A DNA stretch of 50,820 nucleotides from an uncultured Pelagibacteraceae bacterium (GTDB lineage: Bacteria; Pseudomonadota; Alphaproteobacteria; Pelagibacterales; Pelagibacteraceae). A program made the position numbers and the translations under genes. Below the pieces are notes generated by a model. The model was not told the DNA's origin. It did not search any database and saw only the letters and a list, made by a program, of their open reading frames with translations. Position 1 is the stretch's first letter. Each line of letters starts with the position of its first letter. Below, piece by piece: positions 40,671-50,820 of the stretch. Where the stretch lies: assembly GCA_902589795.1 (NCBI GenBank), contig CACIUJ010000004.1:1-50820 (forward strand), read 5' to 3'.

Positions 40671-41933
40671 ATGACTAAAAACTTGTACATGGAAAAAGTA
40701 GGTAAAAAAGCAAAAATTGCCTCTATTAATTTATCTAAAATAAGTATTAACAAAAAAAATTCTGTTTTAAAACAATTTAATCAGTACTTAAAATTAAATG
40801 AAAAAGCGATTTTAAATGCAAACAAAAAAGATTTATTAAATGCACAATCAAAAAAAATTAGGGATAGCGCTATAGACAGACTTAAATTAAGCAGCAAAAA
40901 AATTTTGCAAATTAGAAACTCAATAAGTAAAATTATAAAATTTAAAGACCCTGTAGGTATAATTTTATCTTCCTGGAAAAGACCCAATGGTATAATTATA
41001 AAAAAAAGATCAATACCAATAGGAGTTATTGGTGTAATCTATGAAAGTAGACCAAATGTAACTTCTGATGTATCAGCCTTGTGTTTTAAAAGTGGTAATG
41101 TTGTTATTTTGCGTGGAGGATCACAAGCTTTTTATTCAAATAAAATTTTGTTTAAATTTTTTAAGAAAGCTCTTAAAAAAAAAAATTGTGATGAAAATTG
41201 CGTTCAATTAATTGAATATAAGGATAAAGATCATGTTGATTATCTTTTGTCTAACATGAAAAAATACATTGATTTAATTATTCCAAGGGGAGGAAAAAGA
41301 TTGGTAAAGAAAGTTTTAAAAAAATCAACAGTTTCAATTGTTGGACACTATGAGGGACTTTGTCATGTTTATGTAGACAAAGATGCAAACTTAAATAAAG
41401 CAATAAAAATTGTAAAAAATTCAAAAATGAGAAATGTAAGTATTTGCGGAGCTGCAGAAACTTTACTAATAGATAAAGCATGTCTCAAAACTCATTGTAA
41501 GCCTATATTAGATGAGCTAATAAAATTGAGATGTAAAATTATAGGAGACAAAACTATAAAAAAGTTTGTTTATAATAAAATAAAAATTGCAACGCAAAAA
41601 GATTGGGAAACAGAATATCTTTCATCTACAATTTCGGTAAAAAGTGTAAATGGTGTTACTGAGGCTATAGAACATATAAATAAATATGGCACATCCCATA
41701 CCGATTCTATAATTACAGAAAATAGTAAAACTGCTAGAAAATTTTTATATAATGTTAATAGTTCAATCGCTATTCAAAATGCTTCTACGCAATTTGCAGA
41801 TGGTGGAGAATTTGGTTTTGGTGCTGAGGTTGGTATATCAACTAACAAATTACATCCTCGTGGGCCAATTGGGCTTAATCAACTAACCACTTACAAATAT
41901 ATTTTGGAAGGCAAAGGTCAAATAAGGAAATAA
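40671..41933 (+). CDS. proA: Gamma-glutamyl phosphate reductase
   Basis: PIGVIGVIYESRPNVTSDVSALCFKSGN, FGFGAEVGISTNKLHPRGPIGLNQLTTYKYI. Confidence 0.95.
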   Translation: MTKNLYMEKVGKKAKIASINLSKISINKKNSVLKQFNQYLKLNEKAILNANKKDLLNAQSKKIRDSAIDRLKLSSKKILQIRNSISKIIKFKDPVGIILSSWKRPNGIIIKKRSIPIGVIGVIYESRPNVTSDVSALCFKSGNVVILRGGSQAFYSNKILFKFFKKALKKKNCDENCVQLIEYKDKDHVDYLLSNMKKYIDLIIPRGGKRLVKKVLKKSTVSIVGHYEGLCHVYVDKDANLNKAIKIVKNSKMRNVSICGAAETLLIDKACLKTHCKPILDELIKLRCKIIGDKTIKKFVYNKIKIATQKDWETEYLSSTISVKSVNGVTEAIEHINKYGTSHTDSIITENSKTARKFLYNVNSSIAIQNASTQFADGGEFGFGAEVGISTNKLHPRGPIGLNQLTTYKYILEGKGQIRK

Positions 41934-41937
41934 CTTT

Positions 41938-42471
41938 TTGAAAAAAAAAAATATAAATATAAAAAAAATAGGTATTCTAGGTGGAACCTTTGACCCGCCT
42001 CATATTGGACACTTATATATTTCAAAAATCGCAATAAAAAAACTAAAATTAAATAAAGTAGTTTGGGTAATCACAAAGAAAAATCCTCTAAAACATAAAC
42101 CTTATTTAAGTATAGATCTAAGAATAAAATTATCAAAAGAAATAATGAAAAATGAAAAAAAAATTTCAATTAAATATATTGATAAATTAACTAAATCGTC
42201 TGATACCTATAATATGCTAACTTATTTTAAAAATAAAAATAAGAACTCTAAATTATTTTTTTTAATAGGATCAGACAATTTAATAAATTTTCATAAGTGG
42301 AGAAATTGGGTAAAAATTCCCAAAATCGCAAAACTAATTGTTTTCGCAAGAAACAAATATTTGGTTAAAGCCATTAAATCTACTGCCGCAAAAGAGCTTA
42401 AAAAAAATGAATTGATCTACATTAATTCAAAAAAAATGAATATTTCATCTTCATTAATTAGAAAATTTTGA
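41938..42471 (+). CDS. nadD: Nicotinate-nucleotide adenylyltransferase (TTG start)
   Basis: IGILGGTFDPPHIGHLYIS, FLIGSDNLINFHKWRNW, ISSSLIR. Confidence 0.92.
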   Translation: MKKKNINIKKIGILGGTFDPPHIGHLYISKIAIKKLKLNKVVWVITKKNPLKHKPYLSIDLRIKLSKEIMKNEKKISIKYIDKLTKSSDTYNMLTYFKNKNKNSKLFFLIGSDNLINFHKWRNWVKIPKIAKLIVFARNKYLVKAIKSTAAKELKKNELIYINSKKMNISSSLIRKF

Positions 42472-42485
42472 TAACATAAATAATA

Positions 42486-42842
42486 ATGGAATTTAAAGAA
42501 ATTAATATATTAAAAAAAGAAATAGAAAAAATTCTTAATGAAAATAAAGCTCAAGAAATACAAGTTATAAATCTAAAAGGCAAAACTTCAATTGCAGATT
42601 TTATGATAGTTGCAAGTGGAAGTTCATCCCGACACATCCAGGCCCTATCAGAAATTTTGATTGAAGAATTGAAAAAAAAGGGGATCAATAATTGTAAATT
42701 AGAAGGAAGAAATAGCAATGAATGGAAATTGATTGATGCCGTAGATATAATAGTTCATATTTTTCACCCAGAAAAAAGAAAATTTTATAATTTAGAGAAG
42801 ATGTGGTCAGAATTGATACCAAAAGAAAGAGTTACAGTATGA
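42486..42842 (+). CDS. rsfS: Ribosome silencing factor RsfS
   Basis: IADFMIVASGSSSRHIQALSEILIEELK, WKLIDAVDIIVHIFHPEKRKFYNLEKMWSE. Confidence 0.93.
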   Translation: MEFKEINILKKEIEKILNENKAQEIQVINLKGKTSIADFMIVASGSSSRHIQALSEILIEELKKKGINNCKLEGRNSNEWKLIDAVDIIVHIFHPEKRKFYNLEKMWSELIPKERVTV

Positions 42843-43993
42843 AAATAAATTCTATCTGCTGCAATATTATTTTTAAATTAATATTAATATTGTTCTTTTT
42901 TTATAATTCAGCTTATTCCCAAAACATAGATAAATTTTATGAAAAAATTGATCTTTTTAGTGAAGTTTTAGAAAAAATTAATGATGAATATGTTGATGAA
43001 ATTGATCAATCTGAAATTATGGACTCGGCAATTAACGGCCTTCTCCAGTCGTTAGACCCTTATTCTTCTTATATGAATCCAGAAATTTTTAAGGAAATGC
43101 AAACTGAGACTAGCGGAAAATTTGGTGGCCTGGGAATAGAAGTAACCATGGAAGCTGGCGTAGTTAAAGTGATCACTCCTATAGATGACACTCCTGCTTC
43201 AAAGGCTGGCGTGAAAGCTGGTGACTATATAGTAAGAATAGATGGAGAACAGGTTCAAGGAAAATCGCTTATGGAAGCTGTAAACTTAATGAGAGGCCCA
43301 GTTGATTCATACATAGAAATAACAATAAGAAGAAAAGGATCAGCCAAAGCTAAAATATTTAAAATTAAGAGAGAAATAATTGAAATAAAATCTGTAGCCG
43401 CTAAATTAATTGAAAATGAAATAGGTTACTTAAGGTTAAGAGCCTTTAATGAAAATTCTGACGATCAACTAAAAAAAGAAATAAGTAAATTACAAAAAAA
43501 TAAAAATTTATCAGGATATATTTTTGACCTTAGAAATAATCCTGGAGGATTATTGTCTCAAGCTGTTACAATTTCTGATTTTTTTCTTAATGATGGTGAA
43601 ATAGTATCTACAAAAGGAAGAAGAAGTAGAGAAAACAGAAAATTTTTTGCCAATAAGGGTGATAAAATTAACGGAAAACCTTTAATAGTATTAATAAACA
43701 ATGGATCTGCTTCTGCATCAGAAATTGTTGCTGGAGCATTACAAGATCAAAAAAGAGCTATATTATTGGGGGAACGTACTTTTGGGAAAGGATCTGTTCA
43801 GTCTATAATGCCTCTAAAAAATAGAGGAGCAATAAGATTAACAATATCTAAATATTATTTACCATCTGGAAAATCTATTTCTGAAATAGGAGTATCACCA
43901 GACATTATAGTTGAAGAATCTGAAAATGATTTTGCAATTAATACTGATACTGACAATCAGTTAAATTATGCGATCAAACTATTAAATGGTTAA
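42839..43993 (+). CDS. ctpA: C-terminal processing peptidase (CtpA/Prc, S41) (start reassigned from 42803)
   Basis: PDZ domain, GYIFDLRNNPGGLLSQAV, NGSASASEIVAGALQD, GERTFGKGSVQ; ATGA overlap with rsfS. Confidence 0.92.
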   Translation: MKINSICCNIIFKLILILFFFYNSAYSQNIDKFYEKIDLFSEVLEKINDEYVDEIDQSEIMDSAINGLLQSLDPYSSYMNPEIFKEMQTETSGKFGGLGIEVTMEAGVVKVITPIDDTPASKAGVKAGDYIVRIDGEQVQGKSLMEAVNLMRGPVDSYIEITIRRKGSAKAKIFKIKREIIEIKSVAAKLIENEIGYLRLRAFNENSDDQLKKEISKLQKNKNLSGYIFDLRNNPGGLLSQAVTISDFFLNDGEIVSTKGRRSRENRKFFANKGDKINGKPLIVLINNGSASASEIVAGALQDQKRAILLGERTFGKGSVQSIMPLKNRGAIRLTISKYYLPSGKSISEIGVSPDIIVEESENDFAINTDTDNQLNYAIKLLNG

Positions 43994-43999
43994 AATTTA

Positions 44000-44476
44000 A
44001 TGCAAAACTTTAATAACCTACCATTGCGGCTTGGGGTAGGTATTGTTGTACTAAACAAAAAAAATCAAGTTTTTGTTGGTAAGAGAATTGATAATCCTGG
44101 TAATTCATGGCAAATGCCTCAAGGAGGAGTAGATAAAAATGAAAATTTTTTTCAGGCTGCTAAAAGAGAGCTTGAAGAAGAAACTGGAATAAAATCAGTA
44201 AAATTAATAAAGGAATTAGATGAACTATTAACATACGATTTACCAAAAAATCTTTTGGGAAAAATATGGAAAGGTAAATATAGAGGACAAAAACAAAAAT
44301 GGTACATTATGAAATTTTTAGGAAAAAATGATGAAATTAATATAAATACTAAAAATCCTGAATTTTTAGATTGGAAATGGGTAGAGCCTCTAGAATTACC
44401 CAACATCGCTGTAAATTTTAAAGTTAATATATACAAGAAACTTACAGAAGAACTTAGGTCTTTAAATTTAAATTAG
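44000..44476 (+). CDS. rppH: RNA pyrophosphohydrolase RppH (Nudix)
   Basis: WQMPQGGVDKNENFFQAAKRELEEETG Nudix box. Confidence 0.92.
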   Translation: MQNFNNLPLRLGVGIVVLNKKNQVFVGKRIDNPGNSWQMPQGGVDKNENFFQAAKRELEEETGIKSVKLIKELDELLTYDLPKNLLGKIWKGKYRGQKQKWYIMKFLGKNDEININTKNPEFLDWKWVEPLELPNIAVNFKVNIYKKLTEELRSLNLN

Positions 44477-44867
44477 ACTCTTATTTCTTTAATCACATCT
44501 ATTTTATGATTAAGAATATATCTATCTTGATCATTAATATTTTCTTTGGTGAGCATTTCTTCTGTTTCTTTTTGCAAATTATTTAAAAATTCTTTTGATA
44601 AATCTTTAATATTTATGGCTGATGAAGAAAGTATAACTAAGTTTTCACCAAAAAATTCAATGGTACCATCTTGAACAAAAAATTCCTCAAAATTTCCATC
44701 ATTTTTTTCAATTTTAATTATTCCTGGTCTTAAAAAAGTAATTATTGAAATATGATTATTTAATATGCTCATATCGCCTTCGTACGAAGGGATTTTTGCC
44801 ATTTTTATTGTATCTGAAAAAATAATTTTTTCCGGACTTATTATTTCGAGTTGAAATTTAGCTTCCA

Positions 44868-44868
<1 letters not shown>
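44473..44868 (-). CDS. atpC: F1 ATP synthase epsilon subunit
   Basis: FQLEIISPEKIIFSD, PSYEGDMSILNNHISIIT; operon position. Confidence 0.92.
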
Positions 44869-47173
<2,305 letters not shown>

Positions 47174-47177
47174 AATT

Positions 47178-48707
47178 TTATTTATTTTTTTTAAATTTCT
47201 CTATAATTGAAATTAATTTTTTTTCAGTTTCCTCATCTAATTTTCCAGTACTATTAATGTTATTAATTATTTCTGGACTAGTTGATTTAACTTCTTCATA
47301 AATCATTTTTTCAGTACTTTTAATATCATCTAATTTAACATCATCCAAAAAACCTCTTACCCCAGAAAATACTGCGATTACTTGTTGTGCTACAGCCATT
47401 GGTGAATATTGATCTTGTTTTAAAAGTTCAGTTAATTTTGAACCTCTGTTTAATAATTTTTGCGTAGAAGCATCTAAGTCAGAGCCGAATTGCGCAAATG
47501 CAGCCATCTCTCTGTATTGGGCAAGTTCAAGTTTTATTGATCCGGCTACTTTTTTCATGGCTTTCGTTTGAGCTGCTGAACCTACTCTTGAAACTGACAA
47601 CCCAACGTTAACAGCAGGTCTTATTCCTTGATTAAACAATTCTGTCTCTAAAAAAATTTGTCCATCAGTAATAGAAATTACATTTGTGGGAATGTATGCT
47701 GAAACATCCCCTGCTTGTGTCTCTATTATGGGCAAAGCTGTAAGAGATCCTCCGCCTTTTTCATCATTTAGCTTTGCTGCTCTTTCTAATAATCTGCTAT
47801 GTAAATAAAAAACATCACCAGGATAGGCTTCTCTTCCCGGAGGTCTTCTTAATAGTAATGACATTTGTCTATAAGCTACAGCTTGTTTGGATAAATCATC
47901 ATAAATAATTAAAGCATGCATACCATTATCTCTAAAGTATTCACCCATTGTGCAACCAGTATAGGGAGCTAAAAATTGAAGAGGAGCAGGATCAGATGCT
48001 GTTGCAGAAACAATGGTTGTATATTCCATCGCTCCTGCGTCCTCTAATGATTTTACTATTTGAGCTACCGTTGATCTTTTTTGACCAATAGCAACATAAA
48101 TACAATAGAGTTTATTTTTTTCATCACCTGATTTATTTATCTCTTTTTGGTTTATGATTGTATCAATGGCTACAGCTGTTTTTCCTGTTTGTCTATCGCC
48201 AATAATTAATTCTCGCTGTCCTCTTCCAATGGGAATTAAACTATCAATGGCCTTAAGACCAGTTTGCATAGGCTCACTTACTGACTTCCTTGGAATTATT
48301 CCAGGTGCTTTTACATCTACTCTTTTTTTCTCAATTTTTTTATCTAGATCTCCCTTACCATCAATAGGGTTGCCTAATGCATCAACAACTCTACCTAATA
48401 AACTTTTGCCAACAGGAGCGTCTACGATTGCACCTGTTCTTTTTACAACATCTCCTTCTTTTATAGATCTATCATCACCAAATATTACTACTCCTACATT
48501 GTCGTTTTCCAAGTTTAATGCCATACCTTTCACGCCAGCAGAAAATTCTACCATCTCGCCAGCCTGCACATTATCTAATCCATAAACTCTTGCTATACCA
48601 TCACCAACTGAAAGTACCTGGCCTACTTCTGATACTTCTGCTTTTTCACCAAATTTTTTTATTTGCTCTTTTAAAATTTTTGTTACTTCGGATGGGTTTA
48701 TTTGCAT
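47178..48707 (-). CDS. atpA: F1 ATP synthase alpha subunit
   Basis: [19 protein letters not shown]. Confidence 0.98.
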   Translation of the reverse strand: MQINPSEVTKILKEQIKKFGEKAEVSEVGQVLSVGDGIARVYGLDNVQAGEMVEFSAGVKGMALNLENDNVGVVIFGDDRSIKEGDVVKRTGAIVDAPVGKSLLGRVVDALGNPIDGKGDLDKKIEKKRVDVKAPGIIPRKSVSEPMQTGLKAIDSLIPIGRGQRELIIGDRQTGKTAVAIDTIINQKEINKSGDEKNKLYCIYVAIGQKRSTVAQIVKSLEDAGAMEYTTIVSATASDPAPLQFLAPYTGCTMGEYFRDNGMHALIIYDDLSKQAVAYRQMSLLLRRPPGREAYPGDVFYLHSRLLERAAKLNDEKGGGSLTALPIIETQAGDVSAYIPTNVISITDGQIFLETELFNQGIRPAVNVGLSVSRVGSAAQTKAMKKVAGSIKLELAQYREMAAFAQFGSDLDASTQKLLNRGSKLTELLKQDQYSPMAVAQQVIAVFSGVRGFLDDVKLDDIKSTEKMIYEEVKSTSPEIINNINSTGKLDEETEKKLISIIEKFKKNK

Positions 48708-48708
48708 A

Positions 48709-49266
48709 TTAAGCCTCTAACATATTTCTTTCTAATTTTTTTAATTTCGTTTTAATTGAAGTATCAATCATTACACTTCCAACCTGCATGATCAATCCAG
48801 CTATCAAACTAGGGTCATATTCATAATCAATGTTTATTTTACTTTTAAAATCTTCGGATAATTCATTTTGGATTTTATTTTGTTCTTCTGTTGATAATTT
48901 CTTTGAAGAAATCAACTTTGCTTGTAACACTCCTTTGATTTTTGAAACTAAATTTAAAAAACTTTCAATTATTTTGTCTAAAAAAAACAATCTATTCTTT
49001 AATGTAATAAATCCTAAAAATTTTTTAAGTGTAGATGAGAAACCATTTTTATTTGCTATTAAAAACATAACCTCTTTTTTTTCTTCTATGGTAACCGTTG
49101 GACTTAAAATCATTTCTTTAAAATCTGAGCTATCTTTCAAAAGTTGTTTCAGACTTCTAAATCCATCTGCAACTTTATCAAGCTCAGAATTGTCTTTAGC
49201 AAGTTCGTACAAAGCTACTGCATAACTGTTTGCTGTTGAATTTGAAAATGTTGATTTTGAATTCAA
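48709..49266 (-). CDS. atpH: F1 ATP synthase delta subunit
   Basis: [25 protein letters not shown]...[28 protein letters not shown]. Confidence 0.93.
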   Translation of the reverse strand: MNSKSTFSNSTANSYAVALYELAKDNSELDKVADGFRSLKQLLKDSSDFKEMILSPTVTIEEKKEVMFLIANKNGFSSTLKKFLGFITLKNRLFFLDKIIESFLNLVSKIKGVLQAKLISSKKLSTEEQNKIQNELSEDFKSKINIDYEYDPSLIAGLIMQVGSVMIDTSIKTKLKKLERNMLEA

Positions 49267-49367
49267 TTCTTTCTCCTAAAAAGACTAGTTTTGTATGAGA
49301 TTATATTAGCAAATTCAATATCTTCCATTGTCCTTTTTTGTCTTTATTAAGACCAATAAATGCCAGT

Positions 49368-50820
49368 TTAAGCAAAATTAATTGGATCAACATCAACCTC
49401 TAGTTTTATTCCTGGTATTATTTTTATTTTACTTAACAATTGTGACAAATATTTCTGTATAAATAAATTTTTTGGATATCTTATTAAAATTCTACATCTG
49501 TATTTTTGTCTTATTTTGCTTACGGGTGCAAAAACTGGACCCAAAACATTCACTTCTTTTATATTTGGTATTTTAGATTTTATATTTACAGCAAATTTCA
49601 TTATCAATCTTTGGTTTTTTCCTGAAACAATTAAGGATATAAGGCGATAAAACGGGGGAAGTTTTTTTTCTTTTCTTAATAAAAGCTCTTTTTTTAAAAA
49701 TTCTTCTGGGTTATTTTTTGAAATACTTTGTAAAATATCGTCTTCAGGAGTGTATGTCTGAAAATAAATTGTTGAATTTGTACTCTCTCTACCTGCTCGT
49801 CCACTAAGCTGATGGTACAATTGAACATTTTTTTCCGCAGATCTTAGATCATATCCATGGGACATAAAATCTCCATCCACAACAACTATGCAATTTAATT
49901 TTGAAAAATGAAAACCTTTAGATAGTAATTGAGTTCCAACTAAAATATCAATTTCTTTTTTTTCTATTTTTTTTATAATTGGATTTGCAAAATTTTCTTT
50001 TTTTAAAGTATCGCTTGAAAATACTTCTATTTTTTTATTTGGATATATTTTTTTGAGTTCAGAAAAAATTCTTTCCACACCAGGTCCACAAAATTGCAAA
50101 TCACATTTTTTATTATCTTTGCAAGATCTTGCGGGCGTAGTTTTGTATCCACAGTAATGACATAGCAATTTGTTTAAATTTTTATGAAAATTTAAGTTTA
50201 CCGTACAATTAGGACATTGAAATTTATATCCACACTTTTTACAAATAACGAAAGGAGCATATCCTCTTCGATTTAAAAAAAACAATACTTGATCTCCATC
50301 ATCTAAATATTTGTTAACCTTGTCTAAAGTTTTTTTTGCTATCCAACTATTTTTACCTAATATTTCAGAACGTAAATTAATAATTTCTACTTTTGGTAAA
50401 GATGCTTCTTTAAATCTCCTAGAGAGTGAAGTTAAAAAATATTTTTTATTAATAATATTATTGTAAGTTTCAATTGATGGAATTGATGTAACTAAATGAA
50501 TTGGAATTTTCTCTATAGACGCCCTAGTTATTGCCATATCCCGAGCATTGTAAGATACACCCTCATCTTGTTTATATGACGAATCATGTTCTTCATCTAC
50601 TACGATTGTTCCTAAATTTTTAAATGGTAAAAATAATGAAGATCTTGCACCAATGACTATTTTTATTTTCCCTTGGGTTACCCCTTTCCAAATTATTGAT
50701 TTATTTTTTTTAGTAGTTCCAGAATGCCATACCGCAGGCTCAGATCCAAAAAATTCTTTAAATCTTCTTTTAAATTGATTTGTTAAAGCTATTTCGGGAA
50801 TAAGAATTAATGCTTGAAAA
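49368..50820 (-). CDS. priA: Primosomal protein N' (PriA), 5' end beyond the window
   Basis: Frame is open to the window edge: ...LILIPEIALTNQFKRRFKEF...VVIGARSSLFLPF-like...TIVVDEEHDSSYKQDEGVSYNARDMAITRA; Zn-binding CKKCGYKFQCPNC. Confidence 0.93.
   Translation of the reverse strand, partial: FQALILIPEIALTNQFKRRFKEFFGSEPAVWHSGTTKKNKSIIWKGVTQGKIKIVIGARSSLFLPFKNLGTIVVDEEHDSSYKQDEGVSYNARDMAITRASIEKIPIHLVTSIPSIETYNNIINKKYFLTSLSRRFKEASLPKVEIINLRSEILGKNSWIAKKTLDKVNKYLDDGDQVLFFLNRRGYAPFVICKKCGYKFQCPNCTVNLNFHKNLNKLLCHYCGYKTTPARSCKDNKKCDLQFCGPGVERIFSELKKIYPNKKIEVFSSDTLKKENFANPIIKKIEKKEIDILVGTQLLSKGFHFSKLNCIVVVDGDFMSHGYDLRSAEKNVQLYHQLSGRAGRESTNSTIYFQTYTPEDDILQSISKNNPEEFLKKELLLRKEKKLPPFYRLISLIVSGKNQRLIMKFAVNIKSKIPNIKEVNVLGPVFAPVSKIRQKYRCRILIRYPKNLFIQKYLSQLLSKIKIIPGIKLEVDVDPINFA

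Noticed and set aside
42803-42838. Upstream extension of ctpA ORF
   Set aside because: Overlaps the rsfS 3' end; ATG 42839 gives a proper signal peptide and ATGA coupling.

Overview
AT-rich window that looks like a SAR11/Pelagibacterales-type alphaproteobacterial chromosome (inferred from coding content and composition). The left ~12 kb is an accessory-looking type IV pilus (T4P) locus: pilT/U-like ATPase, fimT/pilV/pilW/pilX-like minor pilins, a small secreted protein, a giant PilY1-like adhesin, four tandem major-pilin-like genes and convergent pilD. A truncated possible integrase-like ORF lies on its left and a 45-nt tRNA 3'-end fragment on its right. The remaining ~38 kb is mostly housekeeping: TRAP-TAXI transporter, aminotransferase, acetoacetyl-CoA synthetase, SUV3-like helicase, fdxA, CarD, acyl-CoA synthetase, tRNA-Leu(CAA), dsbB, coq7, HNH, argH-lptM-lysA, plsC, tyrA/hisC, SAM-II riboswitch-metX-metW, gloB, rplU-rpmA-obgE-proB-proA-nadD-rsfS-ctpA-rppH, the F1 ATP synthase operon and partial priA. 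Main observations: (1) a PilY1 whose vWA domain is split right after the MIDAS motif by an approximately six-bladed NHL-like propeller; (2) four tandem pilins sharing a 74-nt, GC-rich, near-identical block, the fourth interrupted by an in-frame TAA with a conserved pilin C-terminus continuing in the same frame; (3) a tRNA 3' fragment suggesting the T4P locus is an integrated island; (4) an array of TTTTGTGTTAGA-like motifs upstream of the pilus operon; (5) a 21-aa polybasic (17/21 K/R) microgene with its own promoter, SD and terminator; (6) a SAM-II riboswitch with a perfect 7-bp antiterminator/terminator switch before metX.
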